25,237 nucleotides of DNA from Flavobacterium sp. (GTDB lineage Bacteria > Bacteroidota > Bacteroidia > Flavobacteriales > Flavobacteriaceae). The translations under genes were made by a program, and so were the position numbers. Positions 7,910 through 15,996 of the stretch are shown here, one piece after another. Each line of letters opens with the position of its first letter. The stretch's first letter is position 1. The stretch covers positions 1 through 25,237 of the forward strand of contig JAUXNR010000310.1 in the NCBI GenBank assembly GCA_030682755.1. The letters are read 5' to 3'. Under the pieces are notes generated by a model. That model ran no database searches. It was not told the origin of the DNA and was given only the letters and a program-made list of their open reading frames with translations.

Positions 7910-8185
7910 ATGGGAAAGATAGTAAGACCAATTGTTTCATTAATTATTTTTACAATATGTATATTAAAATACTTTTTAATAAATATTTTGGAGTTAGTGC
8001 CAAAATATGGAGATATTAATAGAATTATAAGTTGGGTTTTTATTTTTCCTCTTACAATAGTTGGATTGATTATTTCGATGATAATTTTAATTAAATCTAT
8101 TAAAAATTTAAAAAGCAAATGGTTAGATATTTTGTTAATTCTACCAATGATTTTATATATTTATTATTTTTTTATTTATTTATAG
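7910..8185 (+). CDS. Small orphan membrane protein, unknown function
   Basis: 91 aa from the first ATG of the frame. The frame stays open upstream to a TTG at 7778, but that codon is inside the asd terminator, so I prefer 7910. Three hydrophobic segments are visible: about 8-27 (IVSLIIFTICILKYFLINIL), about 40-60 (ISWVFIFPLTIVGLIISMIIL) and about 73-91 (LDILLILPMILYIYYFFIYL). The region is markedly more AT-rich than its neighbours and uses many ATA codons, which suggests a recently gained or fast-evolving gene. I recognise no family. There is a real chance it is not a gene. Confidence 0.45.
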   Translation: MGKIVRPIVSLIIFTICILKYFLINILELVPKYGDINRIISWVFIFPLTIVGLIISMIILIKSIKNLKSKWLDILLILPMILYIYYFFIYL

Positions 8186-8224
8186 TTTTTTTTGAAATAG
8201 TGACATTTTTCCATAATTTGTGAT

Positions 8225-8248
8225 GAATCAAAATTCAAAATTTGATTC
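8225..8248 (+). promoter_or_regulatory. Candidate operator: inverted repeat upstream of the metal-type operon
   Basis: Perfect 8-bp arms GAATCAAA (8225-8232) and TTTGATTC (8241-8248) with an 8-bp spacer. Over the whole 24 bp, 10 of 12 positions are symmetric. It ends 49 bp before the -7 element at 8298, which has no recognisable -33 TTG, so it could be an activator site or an upstream repressor site. The arms do not match a Fur or Zur consensus that I know. Confidence 0.4.
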
Positions 8249-8297
8249 CCCTTCGTAAACTCTTCTTAAAAAATTCCCTATTTTACTACCTTTTCCC

Positions 8298-8305
8298 TAC
8301 CTTTG
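8298..8305 (+). promoter_or_regulatory. -7 promoter element TACCTTTG
   Basis: Perfect match to TAnnTTTG, followed by CACCCAATG. The transcript should begin only a few bases downstream, at or next to the ATG at 8312, implying a leaderless or nearly leaderless mRNA. No TTG is present 17-23 bp upstream. Confidence 0.6.
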
Positions 8306-8311
8306 CACCCA

Positions 8312-8650
8312 ATGAAAAAGAAAGTCGCCATACTAAACCTGTATTTAATGTCGGCAGTATTGTTCACAATACTGTTTCAGTCATTACATACCTACAGGCA
8401 TTTGGTAGCTGATTATGTTGATGAAACCGAAGTCTGTCATCATTCGCACGATGGTTTTTCGCATCAACATTCAGAAGACGATTGTTCGGTTTGTGATTTT
8501 CATTTCTGGTTTTATGTAAAACCGGATGTTTTAACCTATCGATTTGATTTCCCGATTAAACCTGTTCCGTATTTGGTTCAGGAACAGGCACCAATTTCTT
8601 CTTTTTCGGGTTCTCTTTTTTCGCATCGCGGCCCACCTCAAACCGTTTAA
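8312..8650 (+). CDS. His/Cys-rich small membrane protein ahead of a TonB receptor
   Basis: 112 aa from the ATG at 8312. A Met at residue 13 (8348) is the alternative start if a longer leader is needed. Residues 7-24 form one hydrophobic segment after MKKK, so it is a signal anchor or signal peptide. The centre is packed with metal ligands: His26 and His30, then CHHSH (42-46), HQH (51-53), CSVC (58-61) and His64. The C-terminus ends SFSGSLFSHRGPP, which I recall as recurring in similar Flavobacteriia proteins encoded just before TonB receptors. The next gene is 76 nt downstream on the same strand. A role in binding a transition metal (Zn, Cu, Ni or Co) at the envelope is inference from the ligands and neighbour; there is no proven function. 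Confidence 0.8.
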   Translation: MKKKVAILNLYLMSAVLFTILFQSLHTYRHLVADYVDETEVCHHSHDGFSHQHSEDDCSVCDFHFWFYVKPDVLTYRFDFPIKPVPYLVQEQAPISSFSGSLFSHRGPPQTV

Positions 8651-8669
8651 AATCTTAGAAACAAAAAAC

Positions 8670-8698
8670 AGTCATTAGCTATGTCAATAGTAATGACT
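8670..8698 (+). repeat. Intergenic hairpin between the His-rich gene and the receptor gene
   Basis: Perfect 8-bp arms AGTCATTA (8670-8677) and TAATGACT (8691-8698) with a 13-nt loop, in the 76-nt gap of the presumed operon. There is no T run directly after it, so it is not a classic terminator. It could be an mRNA stability or processing element or an attenuator that lowers expression of the receptor. Confidence 0.4.
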
Positions 8699-8726
8699 AC
8701 ATGTGTTTTATATTTTAAACTAGAAA

Positions 8727-11108
8727 ATGCGATATCTCATTATCCTTTTCTTCTTGTTACTGTTTGGTTTTTCAGGTTTTTCACAATACACAATCAGTGG
8801 AAAAATTACAAATGAAAACAATCGACCGTTAACCGGAAGTCACATACATACAAAGTACATCAGTGTTACCAGTGATCCTATTGGTGAATTTGAATTGAAG
8901 GGTTTGCCAAAAGGCGAGCTTCGGATTTTTATTTCCTATTTGGGCTATGCCACAAAAGACACTTTGTTGGATGTTTCATCGGATATATATCTGAATGTTG
9001 TTTTAAAACCTTTGGCCACAACTTTAGATGAAGTGACTGTAAAACAGGAAACGGATAAAACATCAAAAACGATGTTGGAACAGCAAATTAGAAAAGAATC
9101 GATTGAACGAGGTAGTACACAATCATTAGCCGATGCTTTAAAAGAAGTTTCAGGCGTGTCGTTATTAAAAACAGGTAGTACTATCGTAAAACCAATCATA
9201 AACGGATTGCACAGCAGTCGTGTTCCGGTCATTTCCAATCAAGTTCGATTGGAAGACCAACAATGGGGAACCGAACATGCTCCAAATTTTGACATCAATG
9301 CGGCCGGAAAAATAACGGTCATCAAAGGTGCTTCTGGATTGCAATTTGGTGGCGATGCCGTTGGCGGTTTGGTGGTAGTTGAACCGATAGCGATTGCAAA
9401 AGACACTTTATTTGGCAAAACCATTATTAGTGGCGTTTCCAACGGAAGAGGAGGAGCAATCAGTTCAAGTCTATACAAAGGAAATCCAGAAGGTTGGCGA
9501 TGGAATGCCCTGACCACCTACAAATATTTTGGTGATAGAGAAGCTCCGGATTATGTTTTGTCAAACACAGGAAATCGGGAACTTAATTTTTCAAGCTCGG
9601 TTTCCTATTCAAAAAAGGACTATGAACTTTCCGCTTTTTACAGTTTTTACAATGCTCAAATCGGGATTTTGAGTGCTGCTCATATTGGCAATGTGACGGA
9701 TTTATATAACGCCATTCAAAATCAACAACCTTATGTAATTGATGATTTTACGTATGCGATAAATAGTCCGAAACAAGCTGTGCAACATCACCTGCTCAAA
9801 TTGAAATACAATCAAAGAATTGATGAAAGCAGTAGTTTGTCAACATTTTACGCGTTGCAGTTCAATCATCGAAAGGAATTTGACTTGAGAAGAGGTGACA
9901 ATGCCAACAGAGCAGCTTTAGATTTGGAATTGGCAACACACACCGTTCAATCGGATTACAAAAAGGAATGGGAAAAGTTGGAATTAAAAGCCGGAGTCAA
10001 CGGCTTGTTTCAAAATAATTTTGCAGATCCAAAAACCGGAGTACGACCTTTGATTCCCACTTATGTGCGTTTTGATGCGGGAATTTATGGAATTGGTTCT
10101 TATGAAATCAACGAGAAACTAACACTGGAATCAGGACTTCGTTATGATTTTTCAACCATCGAAGCAACCAAATATTATCTAAAATCCAGATGGGACGAAA
10201 GAGATTATGATGCCGATTTTGCCCATATAATTGTTGGCGAAAGTGGTAATCAGTGGTTAACAAAACCAAATTTTACTTTCCATAATGTGTCGGGGAGTTT
10301 AGGTTTGCGATATGACTTTGGTGTCAATTGGAAATGGTTCAACAACCTCAGTTTGTCAAACAGAAACCCAAATCCGTCAGAATTTTTTAGCGATGGTTTG
10401 CATCATTCATCCGGTCAGGTGGAATTAGGCGATTTGCGTTTACAAAAGGAAACGTCTTTAAAGTTTTCTTCTTCGTTGGTGAAAAAATGGACTGATTTTT
10501 CAATGGAGATTAATCCGTATGTACATCAAATTACCAATTACATGTTCTTAAAGCCAATTGGTTTTGAAACCACGATTCGAGGTGCTTTTCCGGTTTGGGA
10601 ATTTCAACAAACTGACGCTCGATTGTTCGGACTTGACGTTAGCACACAATGGAACATCAACAAAAATTGGTTGCATCGGTTTTCTGCAGCTTATGTAAAC
10701 GGTCAGGATATTGATGCCAACCAACCTTTGATTGACGTGCCGCCACTTACGGTTTCAACCTCAATTCAATTTAAAAAACCGGAATGGAATCATTTGATTT
10801 TAGAAATTCAATCCGAATCCGTTTTCAGACAAAGTCGTTTTCCTGATTTTAATTTTACCACCAATATTGTGGAAAACGATGAACTGGTTCCGGTTATAGT
10901 TGATGTGAGTTCGTCGCCAAAAGGCTATCAATTGTTCCATTTTTATTCGGAAATGAAATTTAAAACATTTCAAAAATCCGATTCAAGTATCGCATTTTCA
11001 GTTCAAAATATGTTTAACACAACTTATCGTGACTACCTTAACAGGCAACGTTTTTTTGCCGATGAAATGGGTAGGAACATTCAAATTCAATTAAAATTTA
11101 ACTATTAA
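8727..11108 (+). CDS. TonB-dependent outer-membrane receptor, probably for a metal
   Basis: 793 aa. Signal peptide about 1-19 (FSGFSQ), then a carboxypeptidase-regulatory-like beta domain (about 20-108, YTISGKITNENNRPLTG), a plug domain (about 118-220, LADALKEVSGVSLLKTG, INGLHSSRVPVI, DQQWGTEHAPNFD, VIKGASGLQFGGDAVGG) and a 22-strand-type barrel ending NTTYRDYLNRQRFFADEMGRN and a terminal aromatic (FNY). It would import a ligand across the outer membrane using TonB-ExbBD energy. The plug signature and barrel end are like those of siderophore/metal-type receptors, not of the larger SusC glycan receptors, and no SusD gene follows. With the His-rich protein before it and a lipoprotein 11 nt after it, metal or metal-chelate uptake is the best inference. 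The actual substrate is unknown. Confidence 0.9.
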   Translation: MRYLIILFFLLLFGFSGFSQYTISGKITNENNRPLTGSHIHTKYISVTSDPIGEFELKGLPKGELRIFISYLGYATKDTLLDVSSDIYLNVVLKPLATTLDEVTVKQETDKTSKTMLEQQIRKESIERGSTQSLADALKEVSGVSLLKTGSTIVKPIINGLHSSRVPVISNQVRLEDQQWGTEHAPNFDINAAGKITVIKGASGLQFGGDAVGGLVVVEPIAIAKDTLFGKTIISGVSNGRGGAISSSLYKGNPEGWRWNALTTYKYFGDREAPDYVLSNTGNRELNFSSSVSYSKKDYELSAFYSFYNAQIGILSAAHIGNVTDLYNAIQNQQPYVIDDFTYAINSPKQAVQHHLLKLKYNQRIDESSSLSTFYALQFNHRKEFDLRRGDNANRAALDLELATHTVQSDYKKEWEKLELKAGVNGLFQNNFADPKTGVRPLIPTYVRFDAGIYGIGSYEINEKLTLESGLRYDFSTIEATKYYLKSRWDERDYDADFAHIIVGESGNQWLTKPNFTFHNVSGSLGLRYDFGVNWKWFNNLSLSNRNPNPSEFFSDGLHHSSGQVELGDLRLQKETSLKFSSSLVKKWTDFSMEINPYVHQITNYMFLKPIGFETTIRGAFPVWEFQQTDARLFGLDVSTQWNINKNWLHRFSAAYVNGQDIDANQPLIDVPPLTVSTSIQFKKPEWNHLILEIQSESVFRQSRFPDFNFTTNIVENDELVPVIVDVSSSPKGYQLFHFYSEMKFKTFQKSDSSIAFSVQNMFNTTYRDYLNRQRFFADEMGRNIQIQLKFNY

Positions 11109-11119
11109 AAATTAAAAAA

Positions 11120-11674
11120 ATGAAAAATTTAAAAATGATGGCTTTGGCCTTTTCAACAGTTTTACTAACTATTTCTTGCAGCAATGATGATGCGGCTGTG
11201 GTTGAAGAAGAAGTGATAACAACCGTAATTGCAACATTAACCGGAGGTGGTCAAACCATCACATTAACGTCAAGAGATTTAGATGGTGATGGGCCAAACG
11301 CTCCTGTAGTGACAGTATCCGGAGAATTTGCTGTAAACACAACCTATTCCGGTTCAATTCAATTTTTAAACGAATTAGAATCGCCTGCAGAAGATATTAC
11401 AGAGGAAATTGAAGAAAAAGATTTGGAACACCAAGTGTTTTACCAAATTACAAACAGTTTAGGAAGTTTCACTTACCTAGATTTTGACACACAAGGTAAA
11501 CCACTCGGATTGTTATTTAATTTTACAACAGGTGCAACTGCAGGAAATGGAAATCTAACCATTACACTCAGACATTTATTAAATAAAAATGCATCAGGAG
11601 TTTCTTCAGGAGACATCACAAACGCTGGTGGATCAACAGATGTTTTGGTAACATTTCCAGTTGTTTTAAATTAA
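11120..11674 (+). CDS. Surface-type lipoprotein of the TonB-receptor operon
   Basis: 184 aa. A lipoprotein signal peptide ends LLTISC with acylated Cys20, followed by acidic SNDDAAVVEEE, which resembles the Bacteroidetes signal for export to the cell surface. The rest is beta-rich with DLDGDGPNAPVVTVSG (about 54-69), which could bind calcium, and an acidic helix ESPAEDITEEIEEKDLEHQ (about 91-109). I recall homologues labelled as a type 1 periplasmic binding fold protein in Flavobacteriia, but I see no binding-fold evidence here. It starts 11 nt after the receptor stop and is followed by a strong terminator, so it is the last gene of that operon. It may help the receptor capture its ligand; this is inference. 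Confidence 0.85.
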   Translation: MKNLKMMALAFSTVLLTISCSNDDAAVVEEEVITTVIATLTGGGQTITLTSRDLDGDGPNAPVVTVSGEFAVNTTYSGSIQFLNELESPAEDITEEIEEKDLEHQVFYQITNSLGSFTYLDFDTQGKPLGLLFNFTTGATAGNGNLTITLRHLLNKNASGVSSGDITNAGGSTDVLVTFPVVLN

Positions 11675-11695
11675 ATTATAGTTAGAAACAATGTT

Positions 11696-11736
11696 AATTA
11701 TCTGAGTTGTTAATAAAACGGCTCAGATAATTTTGT
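11696..11736 (+). terminator. Rho-independent terminator closing the receptor operon
   Basis: Perfect 11-bp stem (AATTATCTGAG at 11696-11706, CTCAGATAATT at 11722-11732), 15-nt loop, then TTGTTT. It lies 22 nt after the lipoprotein stop and separates the operon from the DoxX gene. Confidence 0.75.
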
Positions 11737-11811
11737 TTAAATCGTAATTTAGTATGGAAATATTTATTATTTTGGTAAGCATAAAACTTTAACTAACCAA
11801 AAAATAAATCT

Positions 11812-12186
11812 ATGAACTCTAAATTCACGCTCATCGTTAGAATTCTTTTAGGTTTAATCCTTGTTGTTTTTGGATTAAACAAATTTTTAAACTTTATTCC
11901 TCTTCCTGAATTACCTGAAAATGCCGGTAATTTCATGACATCTTTGGGTGAAACAGGTTATGTTTTGCCAATTGTTGGGGTGCTTGAAATTATCATTGGA
12001 GCTTTGTTGCTTCTTAAAAAATGGGTGGCTTTTGCGTTAATTGCTTTAGTACCAATTTCTTTAAACATTTTGCTTTTTCATTTGTTTCTTGATTTACCGG
12101 GTTTGAGTGTTGCTTTAATGATTGTTTTACTAAATTCTATTTTGATTTACAAACACTGGAAACAATACACCCCTCTTTTTAACTAA
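11812..12186 (+). CDS. DoxX-family membrane protein
   Basis: 124 aa, inner membrane, four hydrophobic segments: about 6-24 ([19 protein letters not shown]), 50-67 ([18 protein letters not shown]), 70-90 ([21 protein letters not shown]) and 96-114 ([19 protein letters not shown]). The pattern [16 protein letters not shown], then [16 protein letters not shown] is typical of DoxX / DoxD-like proteins. Some members are linked to thiosulfate or quinone redox chemistry, but most are uncharacterised and I cannot assign a substrate. No convincing -7 element was found upstream. It is followed at 48 nt by the peptidase gene, which has its own -7 element. Confidence 0.8.
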   Translation: MNSKFTLIVRILLGLILVVFGLNKFLNFIPLPELPENAGNFMTSLGETGYVLPIVGVLEIIIGALLLLKKWVAFALIALVPISLNILLFHLFLDLPGLSVALMIVLLNSILIYKHWKQYTPLFN

Positions 12187-12206
12187 ATGCTAACATAATT
12201 CTTTAT

Positions 12207-12214
12207 TACTTTTG
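12207..12214 (+). promoter_or_regulatory. -7 promoter element TACTTTTG of the peptidase gene
   Basis: Perfect TAnnTTTG, 19 bp before the ATG at 12234. No TTG is present at the usual distance upstream, so the -33 contact may be weak. The expected leader is about 14 nt. Confidence 0.5.
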
Positions 12215-12233
12215 GAAATATAAATTTATATCC

Positions 12234-14354
12234 ATGAAAAAAGCTATCCTTCTGCTGGTTTCTTGCGTGACAATTTTGTCCTGCAAAAACGAAAGCACCG
12301 AAAACACCATTAACTTGAATTATCCTGAAACTAAAAAAGTTGACACTGTAGATGTTTATTTTGACGCTAAAGTAAACGATCCCTATCGATGGTTAGAAGA
12401 TGACATGTCTGAAGAAACTGCCGCATGGGTAAAAGCTCAAAATGAAGTAACCTTTGGTTATTTGGACCAAATTCCTTTTAGAAAACAAATCAAAGAGCGT
12501 TTGGAAAAAGTATGGAATTATGAAAGAATTTCTGCTCCATTTAAAGAAGGTGATTATACTTATTTTTTCAAAAATAATGGTCTTCAAAACCAATCGGTTT
12601 TATATAGAAAAGATGTGGACGGGAAAGAAGAAGTTTTTTTAGATCCAAATACTTTTTCAGAGGATGGGACTACTTCTTTATCCGGATTGGAATTCTCTAA
12701 AGATGGTTTCATTGTTGCTTATTCCACTTCTGATGCAGGAAGTGATTGGAATAAAATCCACATCATGGATGCTTTTACAAAAGAAAAATTAGAGGAACCC
12801 ATCTTGGATGTAAAATTCAGCGGTATTGGATGGTATGGAAATGAAGGGTTTTATTATTCCAGTTATGATAAGCCAAAAGGGAGTGAGCTTTCTGCCAAAA
12901 CAGATCAACACAAATTGTATTATCACAAACTAGGAACACCTCAAAGTGAGGATAAAGTGGTATTCGGATTGAATGAAAAAAGACGTTATGTTGGTGCAGG
13001 AGTGACCGAAGATGGTAATTATTTAGTGATTACAGCGGCCAATTCTACTTCAGGAAACGAATTATACATCAAAGATTTAAAAACACCAAACAGCAAAATA
13101 ATTACGGTTGTAAATAATTTTGACAGTGATAATTATGTTTTGGATAATGAAGGTTCTAAATTGTTTATAGTAACCAATTTGAATGCTCCTAATAAAAAAC
13201 TGGTAACCGCAGATTTCAGCAAACCTACTCCTGAAAATTGGGTAGATTTTATCCCTGAAACAGAAAACGTATTGAGTCCATCAACAGGAGCCGGTTTTAT
13301 TTTCGCCAATTATATGAAAGATGCTGTTTCTGTGGTAAATCAATATGATTATACAGGAAAATTAATCAGAAATATTCAATTGCCCGGAGTGGGTTCTGCA
13401 GGAGGTTTTGGCGGAAAGAAAAAAGATACGGACTTGTATTTTTCGTTTACTAATTATGTAACGCCTAATACGATTTATGCCTTAAACCCTAAAACGGGTG
13501 ACTCTAAAGAATACCAAAAACCTAAAGTAGAATTCAAACCAGAAGACTACGAAAGCAAACAAGTGTTTTATACGTCAAAAGACGGCACAAAAGTTCCGAT
13601 GATTATTACACACAAAAAAGGTATAAAATTAGACGGAAAAAATCCAACCATGTTATACGGTTATGGAGGTTTTAATGTGAGTTTGACACCGTCTTTCAGC
13701 ACGGCTAGTATTATTTGGCTTGAAAATGGTGGTGTTTATGCTGTTCCAAACTTGAGAGGTGGTGGTGAATATGGAAAAAAATGGCACGATGCCGGAACAC
13801 AATTAAAAAAGCAAAACGTGTTTGATGACTTCATCGCTGCAGCAGAATATTTGATAAGTGAAAAATATACATCATCTGATTTCTTAGCCATTCGTGGTGG
13901 TTCTAACGGCGGATTGTTGGTTGGAGCTGTAATGACACAAAGACCTGAATTAATGAAAGTAGCTTTGCCGGCTGTTGGCGTTTTAGACATGTTGCGTTAC
14001 CATACGTTTACAGCAGGAGCGGGTTGGGCTTATGATTACGGAACAGCCAATGACAGCAAAGAAATGTTTGATTATTTAAAAGGCTATTCTCCGGTTCATA
14101 ATGTGAAAAAAGGAACCAGTTATCCGGCAACATTAGTAACAACGGGAGACCATGATGATAGAGTAGTGCCGGCTCACAGTTTTAAATTTGTTGCAGAACT
14201 TCAAGAAAAACACGAAGGAACCAATCCGGTTTTGATTAGAATTGATGTAAACGCCGGTCACGGAGCCGGAAAACCAATTTCTAAAACCATTGAAGAACAA
14301 GCCGATATTTTTGCATTTACCCTTTTTAATATGGGAGTTAAAAAACTAAAATAA
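12234..14354 (+). CDS. Prolyl oligopeptidase family (S9A) lipoprotein
   Basis: 706 aa. A lipoprotein signal peptide ends TILSC with Cys17, so the enzyme is anchored in the envelope, probably facing the periplasm. Mature protein: N-terminal segment with [13 protein letters not shown] motif ([17 protein letters not shown], about 46-62), a seven-bladed beta-propeller (about 90-420), then the alpha/beta hydrolase domain (about 430-706). The catalytic triad is complete: Ser557 in RGGSNGGLL, Asp641 in GDHDDRVVP with substrate-binding Arg643, and His676 in NAGHGAGK. This is a serine peptidase that cleaves short proline-containing peptides after Pro. Length is normal for prolyl endopeptidase. Its role is likely peptide scavenging. 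It is apparently monocistronic, with its own -7 element and a terminator downstream. Confidence 0.94.
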   Translation: MKKAILLLVSCVTILSCKNESTENTINLNYPETKKVDTVDVYFDAKVNDPYRWLEDDMSEETAAWVKAQNEVTFGYLDQIPFRKQIKERLEKVWNYERISAPFKEGDYTYFFKNNGLQNQSVLYRKDVDGKEEVFLDPNTFSEDGTTSLSGLEFSKDGFIVAYSTSDAGSDWNKIHIMDAFTKEKLEEPILDVKFSGIGWYGNEGFYYSSYDKPKGSELSAKTDQHKLYYHKLGTPQSEDKVVFGLNEKRRYVGAGVTEDGNYLVITAANSTSGNELYIKDLKTPNSKIITVVNNFDSDNYVLDNEGSKLFIVTNLNAPNKKLVTADFSKPTPENWVDFIPETENVLSPSTGAGFIFANYMKDAVSVVNQYDYTGKLIRNIQLPGVGSAGGFGGKKKDTDLYFSFTNYVTPNTIYALNPKTGDSKEYQKPKVEFKPEDYESKQVFYTSKDGTKVPMIITHKKGIKLDGKNPTMLYGYGGFNVSLTPSFSTASIIWLENGGVYAVPNLRGGGEYGKKWHDAGTQLKKQNVFDDFIAAAEYLISEKYTSSDFLAIRGGSNGGLLVGAVMTQRPELMKVALPAVGVLDMLRYHTFTAGAGWAYDYGTANDSKEMFDYLKGYSPVHNVKKGTSYPATLVTTGDHDDRVVPAHSFKFVAELQEKHEGTNPVLIRIDVNAGHGAGKPISKTIEEQADIFAFTLFNMGVKKLK

Positions 14355-14359
14355 TCTAC

Positions 14360-14392
14360 AACGCTGTCAGAGTTCCAAACTCTGACAGCGTT
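14360..14392. repeat. Long perfect palindrome, likely repetitive intergenic element
   Basis: Perfect 15-bp arms AACGCTGTCAGAGTT (14360-14374) and AACTCTGACAGCGTT (14378-14392) with a 3-nt loop CCA. It lies 6 nt after the peptidase stop and just before a conventional terminator. GC content is higher than the surroundings. The CTGTCAGAGTT core resembles palindromic elements I recall as repeated between genes in Flavobacterium genomes. Only one copy occurs in this window. It may also assist termination or protect the mRNA 3' end. Confidence 0.65.
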
Positions 14393-14400
14393 TCAATTTA

Positions 14401-14433
14401 AAAGCTCTTCAATTTTTTGAAGGGCTTTTTTAT
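14401..14433 (+). terminator. Rho-independent terminator after the peptidase gene
   Basis: A 12-bp stem AAAGCTCTTCAA (14401-14412) / TTGAAGGGCTTT (14417-14428) with one G-U pair and a 4-nt T loop, followed by a T-rich tail. The remaining 14434-14619 before the next gene is AT-rich with no clear promoter match. Confidence 0.8.
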
Positions 14434-14619
14434 TTAAAAAAAGGGAACAGCTATTCATTATTATTTTCATAACATATTTATAAATGACACAAGAATTTTA
14501 TCACATTTTTTTTAATTATATTAGTAATGTTGAAAAAAAACCTAACCCACTAGAAACAAATTCCCGAAACCTAAATTTTAACTTAACCAACTTATGAGAT
14601 ATTTTTAATAGCACTTACT

Positions 14620-15996
14620 ATGAAAAAAACACTACAACTACTCTTAATTTTTACAGTAACAATTAATTTGCAAGCTCAGTGTTATGAACAATTTGCTGCG
14701 GGTAATGCATTTGTTATTAGTCTTAAATCAGACAAAACCATTTGGGGATTTGGAAGGGCTAACAATGGTCAACTTACTACACAGAATAACAATCATCAAT
14801 TAAGTCCATTAATGATAAATAATCAAACTGATTGGTATTCAGTTTGGGCGAGTGGAGGAAATTCTTATGCAATAAAAAATAATGGCACTTTGTGGGCAAC
14901 AGGAGCTAATAATTTTGGGAGTTTAGGCAACGGTAACAACACAGCACAATATACCTTTATACAAATTGGTACAGTTTCAAATTGGAAAAAAATTGCAGGA
15001 AGTTCTACGCATACCATTGGCTTAAGAACCGATGGCACTTTATGGGGTTGGGGTCAAAATGATGTAAATCAATTAGGGCAAGGTACTGCAACTCCTTCTG
15101 AATATAACCCTATTCAGATAGGTACTGCTTCTGATTGGGTCGATATTGCGGTCACTAGTGCCGGATCTATGGCTATAAAAAGTGATGGTACGATGTGGGG
15201 TTGTGGTTTTGGGTTTAATATTTTATTTGGTTCCGTTGGGCAATATTCCCCAACACTTACGCAAACCCATTCTAACAATTGGGAAAAGGTTCATGCGGGT
15301 AACGGGTTTATTCTGGCCCAAAAAATAGATGGTACACTTTGGGCATGGGGAGGTAGTCAAGGAGGAATTGGAAATGGAACCGAAGGTTCAACAACTCCTT
15401 TTCAGCTCACAACAGACACCTGGAAAGATTTTGCAGCAGGTCAAAATCAAAGTTATGGCATAAAAACCGATGGTACTCTATGGGCTTGGGGTAGAAACCA
15501 TGTGGGACAGTTAGGTGATGGCACTTTTATTGATAGGACTATTCCTACTCAAATTGGCACAGAGACCAATTGGGATAAAATTTATGCAAACGGAGCCAGT
15601 ACTACATTAGCGGTGAAAACCGATGGCACCATTTGGGTTTGGGGCAGCAATAATTATGGTCAGTTTGGCAATGGGAGTTCCGTTAATACCGGTAGTAACG
15701 TTCCTTTACAAAACACTTTACTGTGTGCCACATTAGGTGTGGAGGAATTTACAAATGCTAATTGGCAAATGTATCCTAATCCTGCTTCTAATCAAGTGCA
15801 AATTTCTTATGATACAAACAACGAAGCAACCATAACGCTTTATGATATCCAAGGTAAATTACTAAAAACGATGCAAACCATAGGATTGCAAGGAACAGCT
15901 ACAATTCTTGTTTCTGATTTGAACAAAGGCGTTTATTTTGTTCAATTTATCACCAAGGACGGTGTCAAACAAACAGAAAAACTGATAATTCAGTAA
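14620..15996 (+). CDS. Secreted RCC1-repeat protein with T9SS sorting domain
   Basis: 458 aa. Signal peptide about 1-20 (NLQAQ). Residues about 22-365 contain seven RCC1-type repeats, each with the core DGTLWGWG or a variant (DKTIWGFG, NGTLWATG, DGTLWGWG, DGTMWGCG, DGTLWAWG twice, DGTIWVWG), predicting one seven-bladed beta-propeller. Residues about 380-458 are a type A C-terminal sorting domain for type IX secretion: WQMYPNPASNQVQISYD, ITLYDIQGKLLKTM, LNKGVYFVQF, and a terminal KQTEKLIIQ. The protein should therefore be exported through the outer membrane and attached to the surface or released. RCC1 propellers are interaction scaffolds; in bacteria their partners are mostly unknown, and no catalytic motif is visible. 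Start choice: ATG directly before a clear signal peptide. Confidence 0.92.
   Translation: MKKTLQLLLIFTVTINLQAQCYEQFAAGNAFVISLKSDKTIWGFGRANNGQLTTQNNNHQLSPLMINNQTDWYSVWASGGNSYAIKNNGTLWATGANNFGSLGNGNNTAQYTFIQIGTVSNWKKIAGSSTHTIGLRTDGTLWGWGQNDVNQLGQGTATPSEYNPIQIGTASDWVDIAVTSAGSMAIKSDGTMWGCGFGFNILFGSVGQYSPTLTQTHSNNWEKVHAGNGFILAQKIDGTLWAWGGSQGGIGNGTEGSTTPFQLTTDTWKDFAAGQNQSYGIKTDGTLWAWGRNHVGQLGDGTFIDRTIPTQIGTETNWDKIYANGASTTLAVKTDGTIWVWGSNNYGQFGNGSSVNTGSNVPLQNTLLCATLGVEEFTNANWQMYPNPASNQVQISYDTNNEATITLYDIQGKLLKTMQTIGLQGTATILVSDLNKGVYFVQFITKDGVKQTEKLIIQ

Noticed and set aside
8303..8311. TTG start three codons upstream of the His-rich gene
   Set aside because: The TTG lies inside the -7 promoter element, so it would not be transcribed.
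14434..14619. Promoter for the RCC1-repeat gene
   Set aside because: The best candidate (TAATGTTG) has a mismatch and no TTG at a suitable distance; I could not support it.
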